Assembly (NCBI RefSeq): GCF_016086655.4
Contig: NC_052136.2
Span: forward strand, 47,360,492-47,424,491
Reading direction: 5' to 3'
From: Lepeophtheirus salmonis
Lineage: Eukaryota > Arthropoda > Copepoda > Siphonostomatoida > Caligidae
Length of the DNA: 64,000 nt
Shown: piece after piece, positions 12,656-24,425 of the stretch
Numbering within the stretch: the stretch's first letter is position 1
How the letters are laid out: every line of letters starts with the position of its first letter
Notes under the pieces: model-generated
What the model was told of the DNA's origin: nothing
The model's database searches: none
The model's input: the letters and a program-made list of their open reading frames with translations, nothing else
Position numbers and translations under genes: made by a program

Positions 12656-13003
12656 GGCATGGTCCTATTGTAGACTGCATAAGCAAGTGAAACGACTGAA
12701 GTACAACTTGCAATGTCTGTATGGAAGAATTGCAAAGTGAAGGCCATCTCATCAATAGATGACCCACCCTATCTTATGAGAGACATCAAACCATGAACAG
12801 GGAAAACGAAGACATTCGTAGTTTAAAATTTATTAAATATAAAAAATAAGAAATATTATTGAACAAAATTTTAATTTAAATAGGTTTTAGTATTTGCTGT
12901 AGTTGCACAAATACCTCGTTTTGTGGACGGGTTCCTACATAATTTTATTTTTTTTGTATTTATGTATGGCAAACAATAATAAATATTTAACTAACTAACT
13001 AAC
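12656..13003 (+). repeat. 3' end and tail of the interrupted non-LTR element
   Basis: From GGCATGGTCCTATTG onward this follows the same course as 54465-54800. It includes a CATCTCATCAATAGAT phrase, CCCTATCTTA.GA, a TATTGAACAAAATTTT phrase, a GCACAAATACC phrase and a final AATAAATATTTAACTAACTA tail. The first ~150 bases are the end of the coding frame and the rest is UTR. The ACTA-type 3' repeat may be the retrotransposon's own 3' tail. Confidence 0.8.
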
Positions 13004-13156
13004 GTAAATTATATTCTCTCTCATAAAATGATTGAATAATACAAAAACATATATTGAGATAGCCACTACAAAAATCCAGGACATGTTCTTCGATGATGGT
13101 TTTATTTAAAAAAATGTAAATTTCAGTATCTGGGGAGCAATAAATACAACAGTGTA

Positions 13157-14391
13157 CAGGGTATCCACGATAAATTGAAACTTTCTTAAAATTCAACCTG
13201 CTTGATAAAAATGGAATTTGGAGTGTATTTGTTAATATGAAAAAGTTAGACATGATATTAAACATTCAATTTATTCAACATGTCCTCCCTCAGCAGCCAC
13301 CATCTTCTCCATCCTGTCCCTAAAGGATTTGCATGCCCTGATAACTTCTGCGGAATCGACAGCAATCCCCTCCTTGTAGGGCGGCAATGCTCTTGTGGCT
13401 GATCTTGCACACCTCCCTCTCCAACTTCCCCTACCAGTAGTAATCACACGGATTGAGGTCGGGTGAGTTGGAGGGCCAGGTGTTGCGATCCGAGAAAGTG
13501 ATGTCGTCGGAGTTGAAGAGGTTAGTGGTCCTCATGGCGATATGTGTGGGCACTGAGTCTTGTTGGAATATGAACTCCCTCCCAGCCGCTGTATCCTTCA
13601 TCCAGGGGATGACGAACTCCTGTATGAATTCGCAGTACCTTATCGCGTTAACCCTTTCCTTGGGATTGAAGAAGAAAGGAGGCATCACCTCACCAGTGCT
13701 GCAGATGACAACCAGGGGCATCACGGAGGCCGGCAACTTTGTGGTGAAGACCGCAGGGAGCTCTTGTCTCTCCTTGCCCAGCCACCTGTCATTCTGGTCC
13801 GACAGTCTAGTTCTTCTCGTCCGAGAAGAAGATGATTCTTCCTCCATGGCTCTTCAGGTCATTGAGGAGACGCTTACCGTTGGTGAGCCTGGTGGCCTTC
13901 ATGGATGCAGTGAGGATGTGTTGTTTGGCCATTAGGTATGACCTGTACCTGAGGTCCTCATTTACAATCTTGGAGGCCAGCTGCTTGCTCATTCCACGGT
14001 TCTTGGCCAACCTGGACAAGGAAGTTCCCGGCGAAGCCTTGATGGACTTCCGGTTGCCTTCAAGGAAGCGGGGAGTGCGGATTCGGTCACTTCTCATGTT
14101 GTGGGTCTTGCGGCAGACCTTCCCCTAAACCTCCCAGGCATTGAAGACCCAGTACACCGTCGTCTTGGAGTAGTTAAGAAGCTTGTAGATAGCAGAGGGC
14201 TTGTGTCCCGCGCGAGCCAATTCGAGGATGGCTTGTTCCATGATGACTATTGTTTGTTGTCAAACAATTGTAGTGGAAGTTATAGTGTATTGTTCACACA
14301 ACCTTTGATATTAGTATGATTTAACCCCGAATATCCACATTATGGATCTGGATGAAGTTTAAAGTAGTTCCAATTTATCGTGGACACCCTA
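13157..14391 (-). mobile_element. DD37D mariner-like element, complete ends
   Basis: The left end (CAGGGTATCCACGATAAATT) and the reverse complement of the right end (TAGGGTGTCCACGATAAATT) form clear terminal inverted repeats that extend to about 27 bp. Both are flanked by TA (13155-13156 and 14392-14393). Length is 1235 bp. The interior carries one nearly full-length transposase on the minus strand. It is visibly richer in G and C than the surrounding DNA, which suggests a fairly recent arrival. Confidence 0.88.
13271..14241 (-). pseudogene. DD37D mariner-like transposase, few lesions
   Basis: The reading starts at ATG 14239-14241 (MEQAILELARAGHKPSAIYK, a helix-turn-helix start) and ends at the TAA at 13271-13273 after the typical mariner tail MVAAEGGHVE. 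Catalytic residues are visible: D1 in IIFFSDEKN (13807-13830), D2 in FQQDSVPTH and D3 in SNSPDLNPCDYYW, with 37 residues between D2 and D3. Lesions are a TAG after FNAWEV near residue 40, a frameshift just after SDEKN, a stop directly after CDYYW (13431-13433) and a frameshift near 13380. The full product would be about 320 residues, normal for the family. It would cut and paste its own element at TA sites. Confidence 0.85.
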
Positions 14392-14399
14392 TAGTTCAA

Positions 14400-17300
14400 G
14401 ACAAATCAAATAAAGACTATTTACCTAAAATATATCATTTGATTTAAAAGAGAATTTGAAATATTACTAATTTAGTACTTCTTCCGAAAAATATAAAAAA
14501 TGATTAAAAAGTAAATGTCAAAAAAACTATCCAATAAGTATTTCAATTACGAAACTAGACAAACAACATTGCTATTTTTAACCAACCGTGAACAAATAGC
14601 AATGTCCTGAAGCAAAGGTTTTTATTTTTGTAACAATTCCGTTATGGAACAAAATAAACTTTCTATCTAAGCCATGTTTCTAACTAAAAACATTTTTACT
14701 TTAATATCCATCCCGAAAAATTGTTTATCTATATTTTACAAATAGTCAATTTAAATATACATAAATTAACTGTTTCGTTTATTTTTCATGATTTTGTCTT
14801 TACTTCATTGTTTTATCGGTTCTATCAAAATTTTAAAGTTGTAACATAATTTTTTTTTCATAATAGTATGTACACTTTAGATCTATTTACTAAAAATTAG
14901 CATAATATGCTAAGTTTTTTAGATTTATTCAAAAATAAAAAAACCAGAAGCAAATAAAATCATTTAGAATATATTTGTCTTTATGTTGCCTCCATTGGCC
15001 CAAATGACAGTTACATTTTGTTTTTGAACTGCAAAAACGCTCTAACCTAAGAGCCTAATCTAAATTCTTGTTTTTATAGGACGATATAGTCGATAAGGTA
15101 TTTTTGGTAGTGTGATGGCCTTTGTTGACCTTTGACACAAGGTAGCAAAAAACAAAATAATCCACTAGATTCATGTTTGGGGAGGTTGATGTTCAAATAT
15201 CAGTTGACACCCATTTGTATTAGTGATCGTCGAGTCCATCCTGTGTGCATTGTCGGTCTCCACCATGGCTTTCCTCAAATTTCTAAATTTCCAAGATACG
15301 TCCGAATGGGACATAGATGTGTTTTAATAAAACAATAGTGGCAAAATTAATCTCTTTTATATATTAGCTAATGATGTCATGATCAATTAATATTTTACTT
15401 CAAGGATCTCATGTTTATAAGAATAATACATTTTAGTCAAATCTCAATTAAAAATAATACAAAATATTGTTGTATATATATGATACTTAAATAGTACTAA
15501 AATAATTCCATTAGTAAACTGTAAAAATGATATTCATACCATTGCAGTAATAAAACTTTAATACATAATAAAATGTATTTTCCAAAGAACAACATTCTAA
15601 ATTTTACGAAACCCAGAGACTTTGATTTTTCATTGGAGGTTGTGTTGTTTAAGATGATTTTTTTCTAATTAAGCATGACATTTTTTAATGACTATTTCCT
15701 ATAATAGCCCAAACTTTAAAGTCATTTATTATATATTTTATTGGAAAAAACAATTTATATAACATTTATATATAAATGTTAAAAAAATATGACAAGGAAA
15801 GTTCACACTCTTTTTGTAAAAGCAACCTGAGCAAAATTGTTTTTCTTTTTTTTCAATGCTATTATCATTATTTTATTGTTATTGAAGAGAAAACTTATCA
15901 AAATACAATTAAAAAGAAGACAAAGAGTAACATTGATGATTTTTGAGGGGTTTTGATTGTAAGTCCTTTTCAAACTCAGAGTAGATTTTATGATGGGTAC
16001 ATTCCTTGAATATTATTAGAAGATACAAAGGGGGATTCATGTATGTTTATTTCCTTGATCTCATTGCTGCTTGGAGATAATCCATTGAAAGATTATGACA
16101 GCTTCGCTGCTCTCCTTCAAAAAATTCTAAATATTGTTAGAGTAGCCTTTTGATTTTTTGTAGTGGTCATGTAATTATTATTGTACAAACTTTAGAAGTA
16201 GCAAGTTCGATGAAAAAAAAAACTTTTAAGCAAAATAATTTAAAATGTACATTTTGCAATTTTAGTTGAATTATGTAAATTTCAGTTTAGAGAGGCGAAA
16301 AAAATCATTTCTGTAATGACTGTCCTCATATTGCCCACACCTAGCTCAAAAAGAAATGTTTTTTGTTTATTGGAAGTTTTTCAAGGACTAATAATTGGAA
16401 CAAGACCGATTTTAAATTCCATCACATATTAAGACAGATATTACTTTGATAAATACTCTAAGGAATTATAAATTAACTTTTGTCGAAATCTCCGTCGCAA
16501 ACACGTAAAAAGCATATTTACTTATAAATATCATAATTTTGCACATTATAATATTTTACCTTTACTCTTCCGGTATGTTTTATTTTTTCTAAAGACATAA
16601 AGAAACAATATCAATTGGGTACATAAAAAAAAAATTATTTTTATTCCTAAACCAATACCTTCACTGATTTTGTAGCTTTTTTTACATTCAATATACCTTA
16701 TTTTTTACCATCAGTTAGAACATTTTACATTTATTGTACTACAAAGTAATTTATCTACAAAAAAAACCATTAATTGATGTACTTTTCTCTTCTGGGTAGT
16801 GATAAAATTTTAATTTATTATACGTTTCCTTTCTGTTTAAAGGTAAAAACCTAAGCAATTGTTCAGAATATGAATAACATAACTCAAAATTTAAGAATCA
16901 AGTCATCCTTTCTGACAGTCGCTCAAATCTTACAATTTTTGTCACAATAAATTATTTTTACTATTAGAACCGAGGGAAAATAAAAATAAAAACAGGCTTA
17001 TGTGGACATGAACACCCTAGGAGCCACAGTATTGACCATATTAGATCCTTCCTCTAGAAACTATAAAACTAAGGTACTTTTTGTAAAACTTATTCATATA
17101 TCAATATTCAAAATTATATTTGTCCCTAACATTTGGTGTTATAGATTGATATTCATTTAGCAAAAGCATATTAAAACACACTTTTGGAATATTTATGTTT
17201 AAAAGTGTAATCGTATAGCAAAGTAACTTTATATTTACTCATTGGTGAAACAATGCTTCATAATCATTATTTTCTCCTAAAAATAAAGACTAATTTTCTT

Positions 17301-18950
17301 AAGTACTTGTGTAATTTATGATGTGAGCCATGATAAATTATTGTTAACAATATTTATTCTAAATTCTTCTTACTTTTTATTACTACTTATTCATTGTATG
17401 CGTAATAAGTCCATGAACATAAAAAAGTTAAGAAAAGGCAAAAATACGTTTTGTTTTGTTTTTTCATATGTATAAAGCCAATATTTCGTAGAGAAGTTTG
17501 AGTCGATTATAAGCTTTGTATTTGAGTTAGTGTGATAAGTTAAGATACCCCAAAAAATTTAATTATAGTTTGGAACCTTTATTTGATTAAAGATAATTAT
17601 ATTGCCCTATTTTGTCTTTCAACTAAGTATTTGTAAAATCTCCATTTATTTTATGCAGACGATCCATTGTTGATATTTTAATTACAACAAAGGGCACCTG
17701 CAATTATCTCATCAGAATCATTTTTTTATGCAAACTAACAGTAATTTGTAATGAATTAAAAATGTAATTCACAATTCAATTTGAGAAAATAAATTTTAGT
17801 TTGCTTATGTGTTAACAGACCAAATAAATCTTAAAAATACTTTAATTTTGAATCAATAAGCAAAACATGGGATATTCCTCATTTTCGGTGTCCTGTCCCT
17901 GGTCAAATTTGATTCCTAAACCATGGCCAATTTTGACACTAAATGTGTGGGAATACATACACATAAACTTTGCTTTATTAATAAGCAGATATCCCCAAAA
18001 CTGATGCTATTTCTTTAAGAAACAAAACATTACTATTGGTTCTGTTATTGCAGTTTTTCTTATGTTCTTATCTTCCCTTAATTTTTTATCTGCATACAAC
18101 TACTTTCTGTAAAAACATGTTTAGATATTTTATGTTTTTCTTTTCCCAAGAGACAACATGTTTTTATTGAGAAGAATAGTATGCATTCATTACTTTAGAT
18201 CAATTATTTCTGTTGAATCAAATTTTAAATGCAATCTTGTACAAAAGATTAATTCAATTTGATATCATATTGTTTTATTCAAAAACCTAGAAGAAAGAAA
18301 CTGCTTCAATAATAGTAAGTATTTTACACTAGGATTTTAAGTATAATTTTAATCATAAAATGGTTATTTACTTGAATATAAACTAAGATTGTATCAGTTT
18401 TGAATATGGAACATAAAATTGTTTCTATTCAACACCTTGTTCAGTCCTGTGCCATTTTGAGTTTGAGTATCTTTCATACTCGGGAATAATATGCTATTAT
18501 GTTCTATTTTTTATTTATGGAAGTGTACATCTTATATTTTATAAAATATTTAAAATAAATTATTAATTAAAATTTTAATCAAAACCCTTCGAAATTCGAA
18601 AAATTTATAAACCAAAATTATGAATACTTTTTTTCCTAGGAAAATCATATTATTTATTTCATTACACTAACCATCTACATATAAAAAAATATACACTATC
18701 TATCTCATATTTCATTAAATTATTATTTTTTTATTATTAACTGTAACTAATCAAATAATGACTATTGCTCATCAAAGAATAAAGTAATAGAAAAAAAAGA
18801 GGGGGGAATAAGAAAAACATATAGATCCTATGAACTAGTTCTAAAAACCAATAGTAGTAAACATTATTATTCCTTGACAATTCCAAACCCATTCTTAGTT
18901 TCGACATAATTGTAGTATATATTATTCTTATGAAAATCGATGAAGATTTA
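14400..18950. other. AT-rich stretch, no gene recognised
   Basis: Over 4.5 kb with no recognisable coding frame, transposon end or RNA gene. The one open frame of note (15132-15338, 68 codons) shows no motif and I do not support it. A small palindrome of the form ACATTTATATATAAATGT lies near 15760-15780. Confidence 0.55.
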
Positions 18951-18962
18951 ATGATGAATTAT

Positions 18963-19445
18963 GTTTCGGAGTAGAGCTTAGCTGTTATAACATTCCATTA
19001 AATCAGTTGTAACAAGGAAGGAGGTGGAGAAGGAAATGAACAGGACTTTGACAATAATTACTACAATATCTATCCTTAACTCTACTTTCAGTCCAACAAA
19101 TACTAACAATTATATTTCTGAAATAAATCCTCATCGTTACTGTCTATCTTTAATAAGCCCACACAAATCTTCAATCAGGTATGAACATTATGGTATTCAG
19201 TAGGGAAAATACTTCACTACTATGGAGTTTAATAATAACGAAAATAGCTGAGGAATAGAAAATTAATATTTTAGATTACCAATTTTGAAGAAGTGGGCCA
19301 GTTAAGAAGTACACATGAATTACATCACCATTGATAAAGGTAGTAAATACTCAAATGTCGAGCCCAAGTTCTATTCAGAGCCCAACAAGCAACTCCCGAG
19401 CAAACCGTCATGTGGATTTTCTGTCCTTCATGAGCATACACATTT
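18963..19445 (+). repeat. Dispersed repeat, copy B (unnamed family)
   Basis: Partner of 8803-9300 in the same orientation, diverged by scattered substitutions and small indels. The 73-codon frame at 19315-19536 (containing SKYSNVEPKFYSEPNKQLPS) starts at its 3' side and looks more protein-like than most small frames in this window. I cannot match it to a family, and copy A has no clear equivalent open frame. Confidence 0.6.
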
Positions 19446-21311
19446 GTTAGTACTGAAATTACTGAAAACAGGTCCTGCATTCTATGACATATTTTATATG
19501 TACAACTCTGATAATTATCAGTCTTTTCATATCTGACATAAAGTTCTTAATAATTAATTATAAGTGGTAATAATATTAAGTGTCAAGTATCTACGTTAAA
19601 ACGGTCCTATAACGACCTTCTCTCCACCGAGTCAAGAAACCCTCGTAACAATACTTATCTTCTGGACAACAGCTCTGATCTAACTTTGGGTAAATTATTT
19701 TCAAGTTAAATAATCATATTTTCAATCAATTTCGTTTATGATATGAATTAGTTTTCCAAAAAATAAAAAATATACCATAATCTAGAATATATCAACTTAA
19801 TCCCTTGGAATTTTGTTAATATCCGTCACAGCTTTTTATCTTGATGGGTTTTTATTGCTGAACTTTTTGGTACGGCATGGTTTTTTGTCCTGATACCAGA
19901 AACAAGTACTTAAATTCATCTATAAAACTCCTTTCTTCAGATGAATTTTTTAAACATAAAAAAATTATATTTATGGTTGGCAACATTTACGTGGTTTTCT
20001 TATTTTATGAAGTTAACCACCAAAAACGTAATTATTAAAATTTATGAACTGTTACTTAATTAATGAAATATTCATTCAATATTTCAAAAAAAATCCTAAT
20101 TTTTTTAAACAATATAATTTGATCTAAATAATATGTTAGATGGTTATATTAGTTTCATTATGTCTTTTCCTCTCTCAACTCCAACCAGCCTTGATAAGAT
20201 CATTAATTTTTTTTATTCAGTTAGATTAGGATTTTTATTATTTTCTTACAATTTAATGTCTCTAATAAGCTAAAACTAATGAGTAATGTGTAAAACAATT
20301 TGTGTTTATATCATTCTTTGTTTTGATAGTTGGTTAGCAAAGATGTGATTTAATCATGTATTTATAAGTAAATAGTATTAATTAATTTTCATTCATACTT
20401 CTACACAGATGTTGTAAAAAAATATTATGCACCCCAAGACTGATAAAAATTATTTTCATTCCTTTGAGTCAATAGTTTCTATTCAATACTTTCTGCATGC
20501 TCCTAAAACATTAAATTTGATGATATGCAGTTTTTTAATCATCTTGATAATGCCTTGTTTATAATTTATTCGTATATTTAGCAAATTTTTATCATGGTTT
20601 TGTAAATTTAATTAACTGTTTTGTTTAAAATGTGTAACTCTTTTTTACCTATTGATTTCTGGGACTCTTTTTTTTAATGTAAGGACTGAGGCTAAGGATA
20701 AGTAAAGATTGTTGTAGTTTGTTAGTGTCAAGTAAAATCAAGTAAACTGTTCTATTGGAGATAGGATACATACTTTTTATTATTATAGACTATAATAACA
20801 CAAATTCCTCGAACATAGCATAAATGTCATCTCCAGTCGAAAACAACCTACTCAATTTCGTTGTTATGTATATTCTATTTGACTTGACGCAAAACAGTAG
20901 CTTAAAAATTTAAAATTTTAGCTATTATTTTATAAATTACCTGAAACCTCATCAAAAACTAATGGGTACCTGCATAATTCCCAAAATTTGCATGAATTAA
21001 TAAACATATGGGAGATATTTCTATCTATATAAATATATATATGTATATATATATTTTTACTATAAAAATAAGAAATCTTATCTTTTTGAAATCTCAAACT
21101 CATTTTGTGAAAATTACTTCGAAATAATAAATATTTGTCTCAATATTTTATATTGATACAAGTATTTTTTGAATTTTAATAAATATTTACAAGTGCAAAA
21201 TGTTAAATAGCAGAAAAGTAAAAAAAAATATATATAAATGACGTAATTATTAATGAAGTCCCTCAAGCTGAATTTGCTGCTCAAGTTTTTTCGATTTTAT
21301 TAAGAAAAAAA

Positions 21312-21335
21312 AACGCTCGAGGAACTACGAGCGTT
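21312..21335. repeat. Short GC-rich hairpin in AT-rich DNA
   Basis: AACGCTCG and CGAGCGTT are perfect inverted copies around an 8-base loop (AGGAACTA). The six GC pairs stand out against the local composition. There is no T-tract directly after it, and this is eukaryotic DNA, so a bacterial-type terminator is not suggested. Confidence 0.5.
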
Positions 21336-22043
21336 ACTCGTTTGAATACATATTACTCTATTTTGAATCCATTTTTCAATTTTTTACTAACTGATAAATT
21401 TTTCGGTAATATTGATGAAGTCGTGTAACTTTTTTTAGCGTTAACCCAAAATAACATCTTTTAAAATTAATTTACACCAAACTAGTAGCATGATGCTCTT
21501 TTAAAACTAGGAAGTAAAAGTCCCATTACCCCCACAAATTTCTAAAATTACCCTTGTTCCCGACCACTGATTGATGTGGACTAGATCCCCTCTAGTTCAC
21601 CCCTTGATACTCACTCACGCTTTTTGTACGCTAACAAATTCGTGCGTCAAAAAACTTATTTTATAAAGGATTATTGAAAATTTGTCATTTAAAAATTGTT
21701 TATCCCTCCTCCAATTTGTAATAATAATAATAGATTCACATTCTTAACCGGCTCGGATGATTTGATTAAAGTAACTTTTTTCATAAAACAAGATCGATTC
21801 CCCGTGTCTTAAAGTTTTTTTTAGGTATGGTTTCGAAAATGTGACATTAAAATCAAATCTAAAAAAACGACAAAGGGAGAACTTACATAAATTAAATACA
21901 AATTAAAAAGGGAATTTGGAATAGGATTAGCAAGTTTATATTAGTATGTATTAATAAAATCATTCAAAATCAAATATATATTACGGGTAAATTCTAAAAC
22001 ATTTATAAAATAAAATATTACAATATCGCATGTTCACAAAACT

Positions 22044-22064
22044 AAAAAAAAAAAAAAAAAAAAA
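22044..22064. repeat. Poly-A run (about 21 bases)
   Basis: An uninterrupted A run. It could be the tail of an old retrotransposed copy on +, but I see no recognisable sequence upstream of it. Confidence 0.5.
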
Positions 22065-22619
22065 TGTTTTCATGCTTAACATAAATTAGAAGAAGATGAG
22101 CAAATTATTTTGTAGCAACATATTAATAATGTATCTTTGTCTCAACACAAGAAATATACTTTGTAGAGGGTGATCGAGAGATAGAGTCGTATAAAAAATT
22201 TAATTGTTCAAAAATTATGGTGTCTATTATAATATGAAAAGGGTAGTTATTATAAACCTTTGCGATTCCCTCTACAACACATTTCTTTGTACAAAATCAC
22301 ACTAATAAAGCGTAAGTACGGTACGAACGTAACTTTACCACGTCAGTTGCTCATTATTCTTCCAACATAGTCAACATCATAAAAGACGGACAACTTTGAT
22401 CTAGTAGCAAGAGTGTATACCAATAAAATAAAACTCGATTTTCTTGATTCTGAGAATGTGAACTACGTACCGCCCTGTTTAGATATTTATTTATGCTTAA
22501 TCGGAGCAAGTCTGTCGGACCAATTGAAGGTACATTAAAAAATACCAGATTCCATGTTCTTGTTCTTTTTTTGAACAACATGTCAAGAGGCATTATCACT
22601 GGTTTTCAGCTAATAAGTA

Positions 22620-22921
22620 CAACATTTTCCCGAACTTTCAAACCCGCAGACTCTTTGGTTGCCATCTGGAAATTCATTTTGAGTCTTGAAACTACATTGG
22701 TCTCCCACTCAATCATAGTTATTGACACAAAAATTTTTCAGGACATGTTTCCATCATCACCTTCTAGCCGACTGTCGAGACCAGAGAAAAGGGCTATGAA
22801 GGTTTCTGTTGGTCAGCATTTGAGCAACATAGCCACTTATTTCATCATCACCTCTTGTCAAAGCTTCTGGGGGCGTATCGAGGCCATTAATAACTGTAAT
22901 AAAGGATACATTGAATATTAG
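22620..22921 (+). pseudogene. Possible mariner transposase C-terminus
   Basis: The + frame ends in TSCQSFWGRIEAINNCNKGY followed by IEY and a stop, close to the mariner C-terminal consensus (C.SF..RIEAI....GGYIE). Upstream, FPSSPSSRL could be a worn SSPDLNPLD block. No D2 block or terminal repeats are visible, and the opposite strand also has an attractive open reading (see findings). The call is tentative. Confidence 0.35.
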
Positions 22922-23002
22922 AAAGGGTAACGCATATACCAACATCTGTAGTATGTTAGTTAATGTAGCCATAAATTTTTAAATTAAACATAAATTTCAC
23001 CT

Positions 23003-23410
23003 TTAATCATAAAAATTTATTTTGTTGCCTTCAAAATAATCTTCATTGGATACAATACTCCTATGCCAACGAATTTTGTTTTAAGGATTCAAATGACTGA
23101 AATCGGACTCCTTTAAGTCGTAATTTATTTTGGAGAAAAAAAAGTTACACGAAGCTAAATCAGTGAATATGATGGTTGATCCATGGTATTCATTGCGTGT
23201 ATTTTTTCGAATTCGCTCACAAGTCGTGGCTCTGTGCGATGGTGCGTTATCGTCTTGTAAATTACTCGATTTGTTCTTCCTTAATTCTGGCCGTTTCTGA
23301 TAAATTTTCTCACACAAACGCCTTCATACACCCAAATAGTACTGCTTATTGACAGTTTGTCCTTTGGAACGGATTCATGTTGCACCAGACTGCAGATATA
23401 AGTAGAAAAC
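23003..23410 (-). pseudogene. DD34D mariner transposase fragment (C-terminal half)
   Basis: Reading on the minus strand from about 23410: SKGQTVNKQYYLGV (the mariner EGQTVNQ.YYL block), a stop, then CEKIYQKRPELRKNKSSNLQ and DDNAPSHRA with the second catalytic aspartate. The third catalytic position reads DLASCNFFF, where the family has LAPCDFFL, so D3 has become N; the spacing is 34 residues. A stop follows SHLNP, then RWHRSIVSNEDYFEGNKINF gives the normal C-terminal block, ending at TAA 23003-23005. The N-terminal half and both ends are missing. Confidence 0.8.
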
Positions 23411-24425
23411 AATGTTCATTGTAAAAATCGTGGGGCTCTAGTGTGGTAAACTGACTCATATACTTATTACAAGCAAACTGGTATACAGATCGCGCTCAAA
23501 CTTGTCATCTTAATGAAAGACAGTGCTACCGACATAGAAAAAAATGTAAATCCTTTCAGGGCGGGCAATTTAAATTAAATTCCCGGTACTTTCTTCACAC
23601 TGTACACCACAATACAAAATATTCCTCTTTGTTTCAAACATATGAAGAGGGAGGCTAAAAGGTTTTTGTCCCAAAAGAGATCCAAATTTTCCTTTTACCA
23701 TTCTTGGACATTATTTGTATTGTGGGCCCCTTCCTTTTGTTACAATACTTCTTAATTTAATGATGTTAATGTTAAGGGAACTCTTATCTTAGACCATCCC
23801 GTATTAAGTTTACATTAGCGTGATAAGTGCGTCATGCAAAGAATAGTTGCCAAATTCTATTCCATCTGCCTCCATATCCATATGGTAATATCAATTAATT
23901 AGCAATTAGACTACTTATGGGTAATTTGCATATTATCTTTACATGAGACGAACAAAGGATTCATTTACTCTACGTGCACAGGTAACTGCAGGTGGTCTCA
24001 AAAGTGTAACGAAAGTTAAAAAAACTCTATTTGTTATTTGTGAGGAAGTTGAAGTGTATCCTACGGCATATGAAAGATCTATGTTGATATACAGAAGCTA
24101 ATAATATCTTACGTACATCTACGTTTAAATAAATCAAACTCAAGGTTTGCTTGATCTTAAAATATTTTATTTTTGATATTATAGGTAGGTAATATAACAA
24201 TTGATTAATTAAAAAAATAATCAATTCTCTTCATATTATATGACTTACTGGATTCTTTGTTCATTCGTCCTTCCTCTGAAATTTAATCAATATCCATACA
24301 TCATGAAATATAAAACTCATTTTGGTTAACGGAAAATAAATTTATGATATTGTAAGATATAAAAATTACCAATAAATTGTTTTTAAATCAAGAAAAGTAG
24401 TTGATTTTTGTTCGTTTATATATTA

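Larger units (their letters stand above)
10316..13003 (+). mobile_element. Non-LTR retrotransposon, RT-deleted, interrupted by a Tc1-like element
   Basis: The order on + is an EEP endonuclease domain (about 10316-10845), then an RNase H domain (about 10857-11215), then a C-terminal tail and 3' UTR that resume after the nested insertion and end at about 13003 in TAACTAACTAACTAAC. The reverse transcriptase that should lie between endonuclease and RNase H (normally more than 1 kb) is absent. An ORF2 carrying both EEP and RNase H is typical of I-clade and related elements. The 3' part matches 54293-54800, and both end in the same ACTA-type tail. The 5' end is not defined; ORF1 is not seen. Confidence 0.75.
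19540..22340. other. AT-rich stretch, no gene recognised
   Basis: No coding frame or transposon terminus seen. It contains a TA-rich microsatellite near 21030-21056, a GC-rich hairpin (21312-21335, listed separately) and a poly-A run (22044-22064). Confidence 0.5.

Noticed and set aside
13453..13935. 160-codon open frame on + within the 13.2 kb mariner
   Set aside because: It is the antisense shadow of a recognisable transposase on the minus strand; its own sequence has no motif.
21312..21335. Hairpin considered as a Rho-independent terminator
   Set aside because: The DNA is eukaryotic and no T-tract follows directly; listed only as a hairpin.
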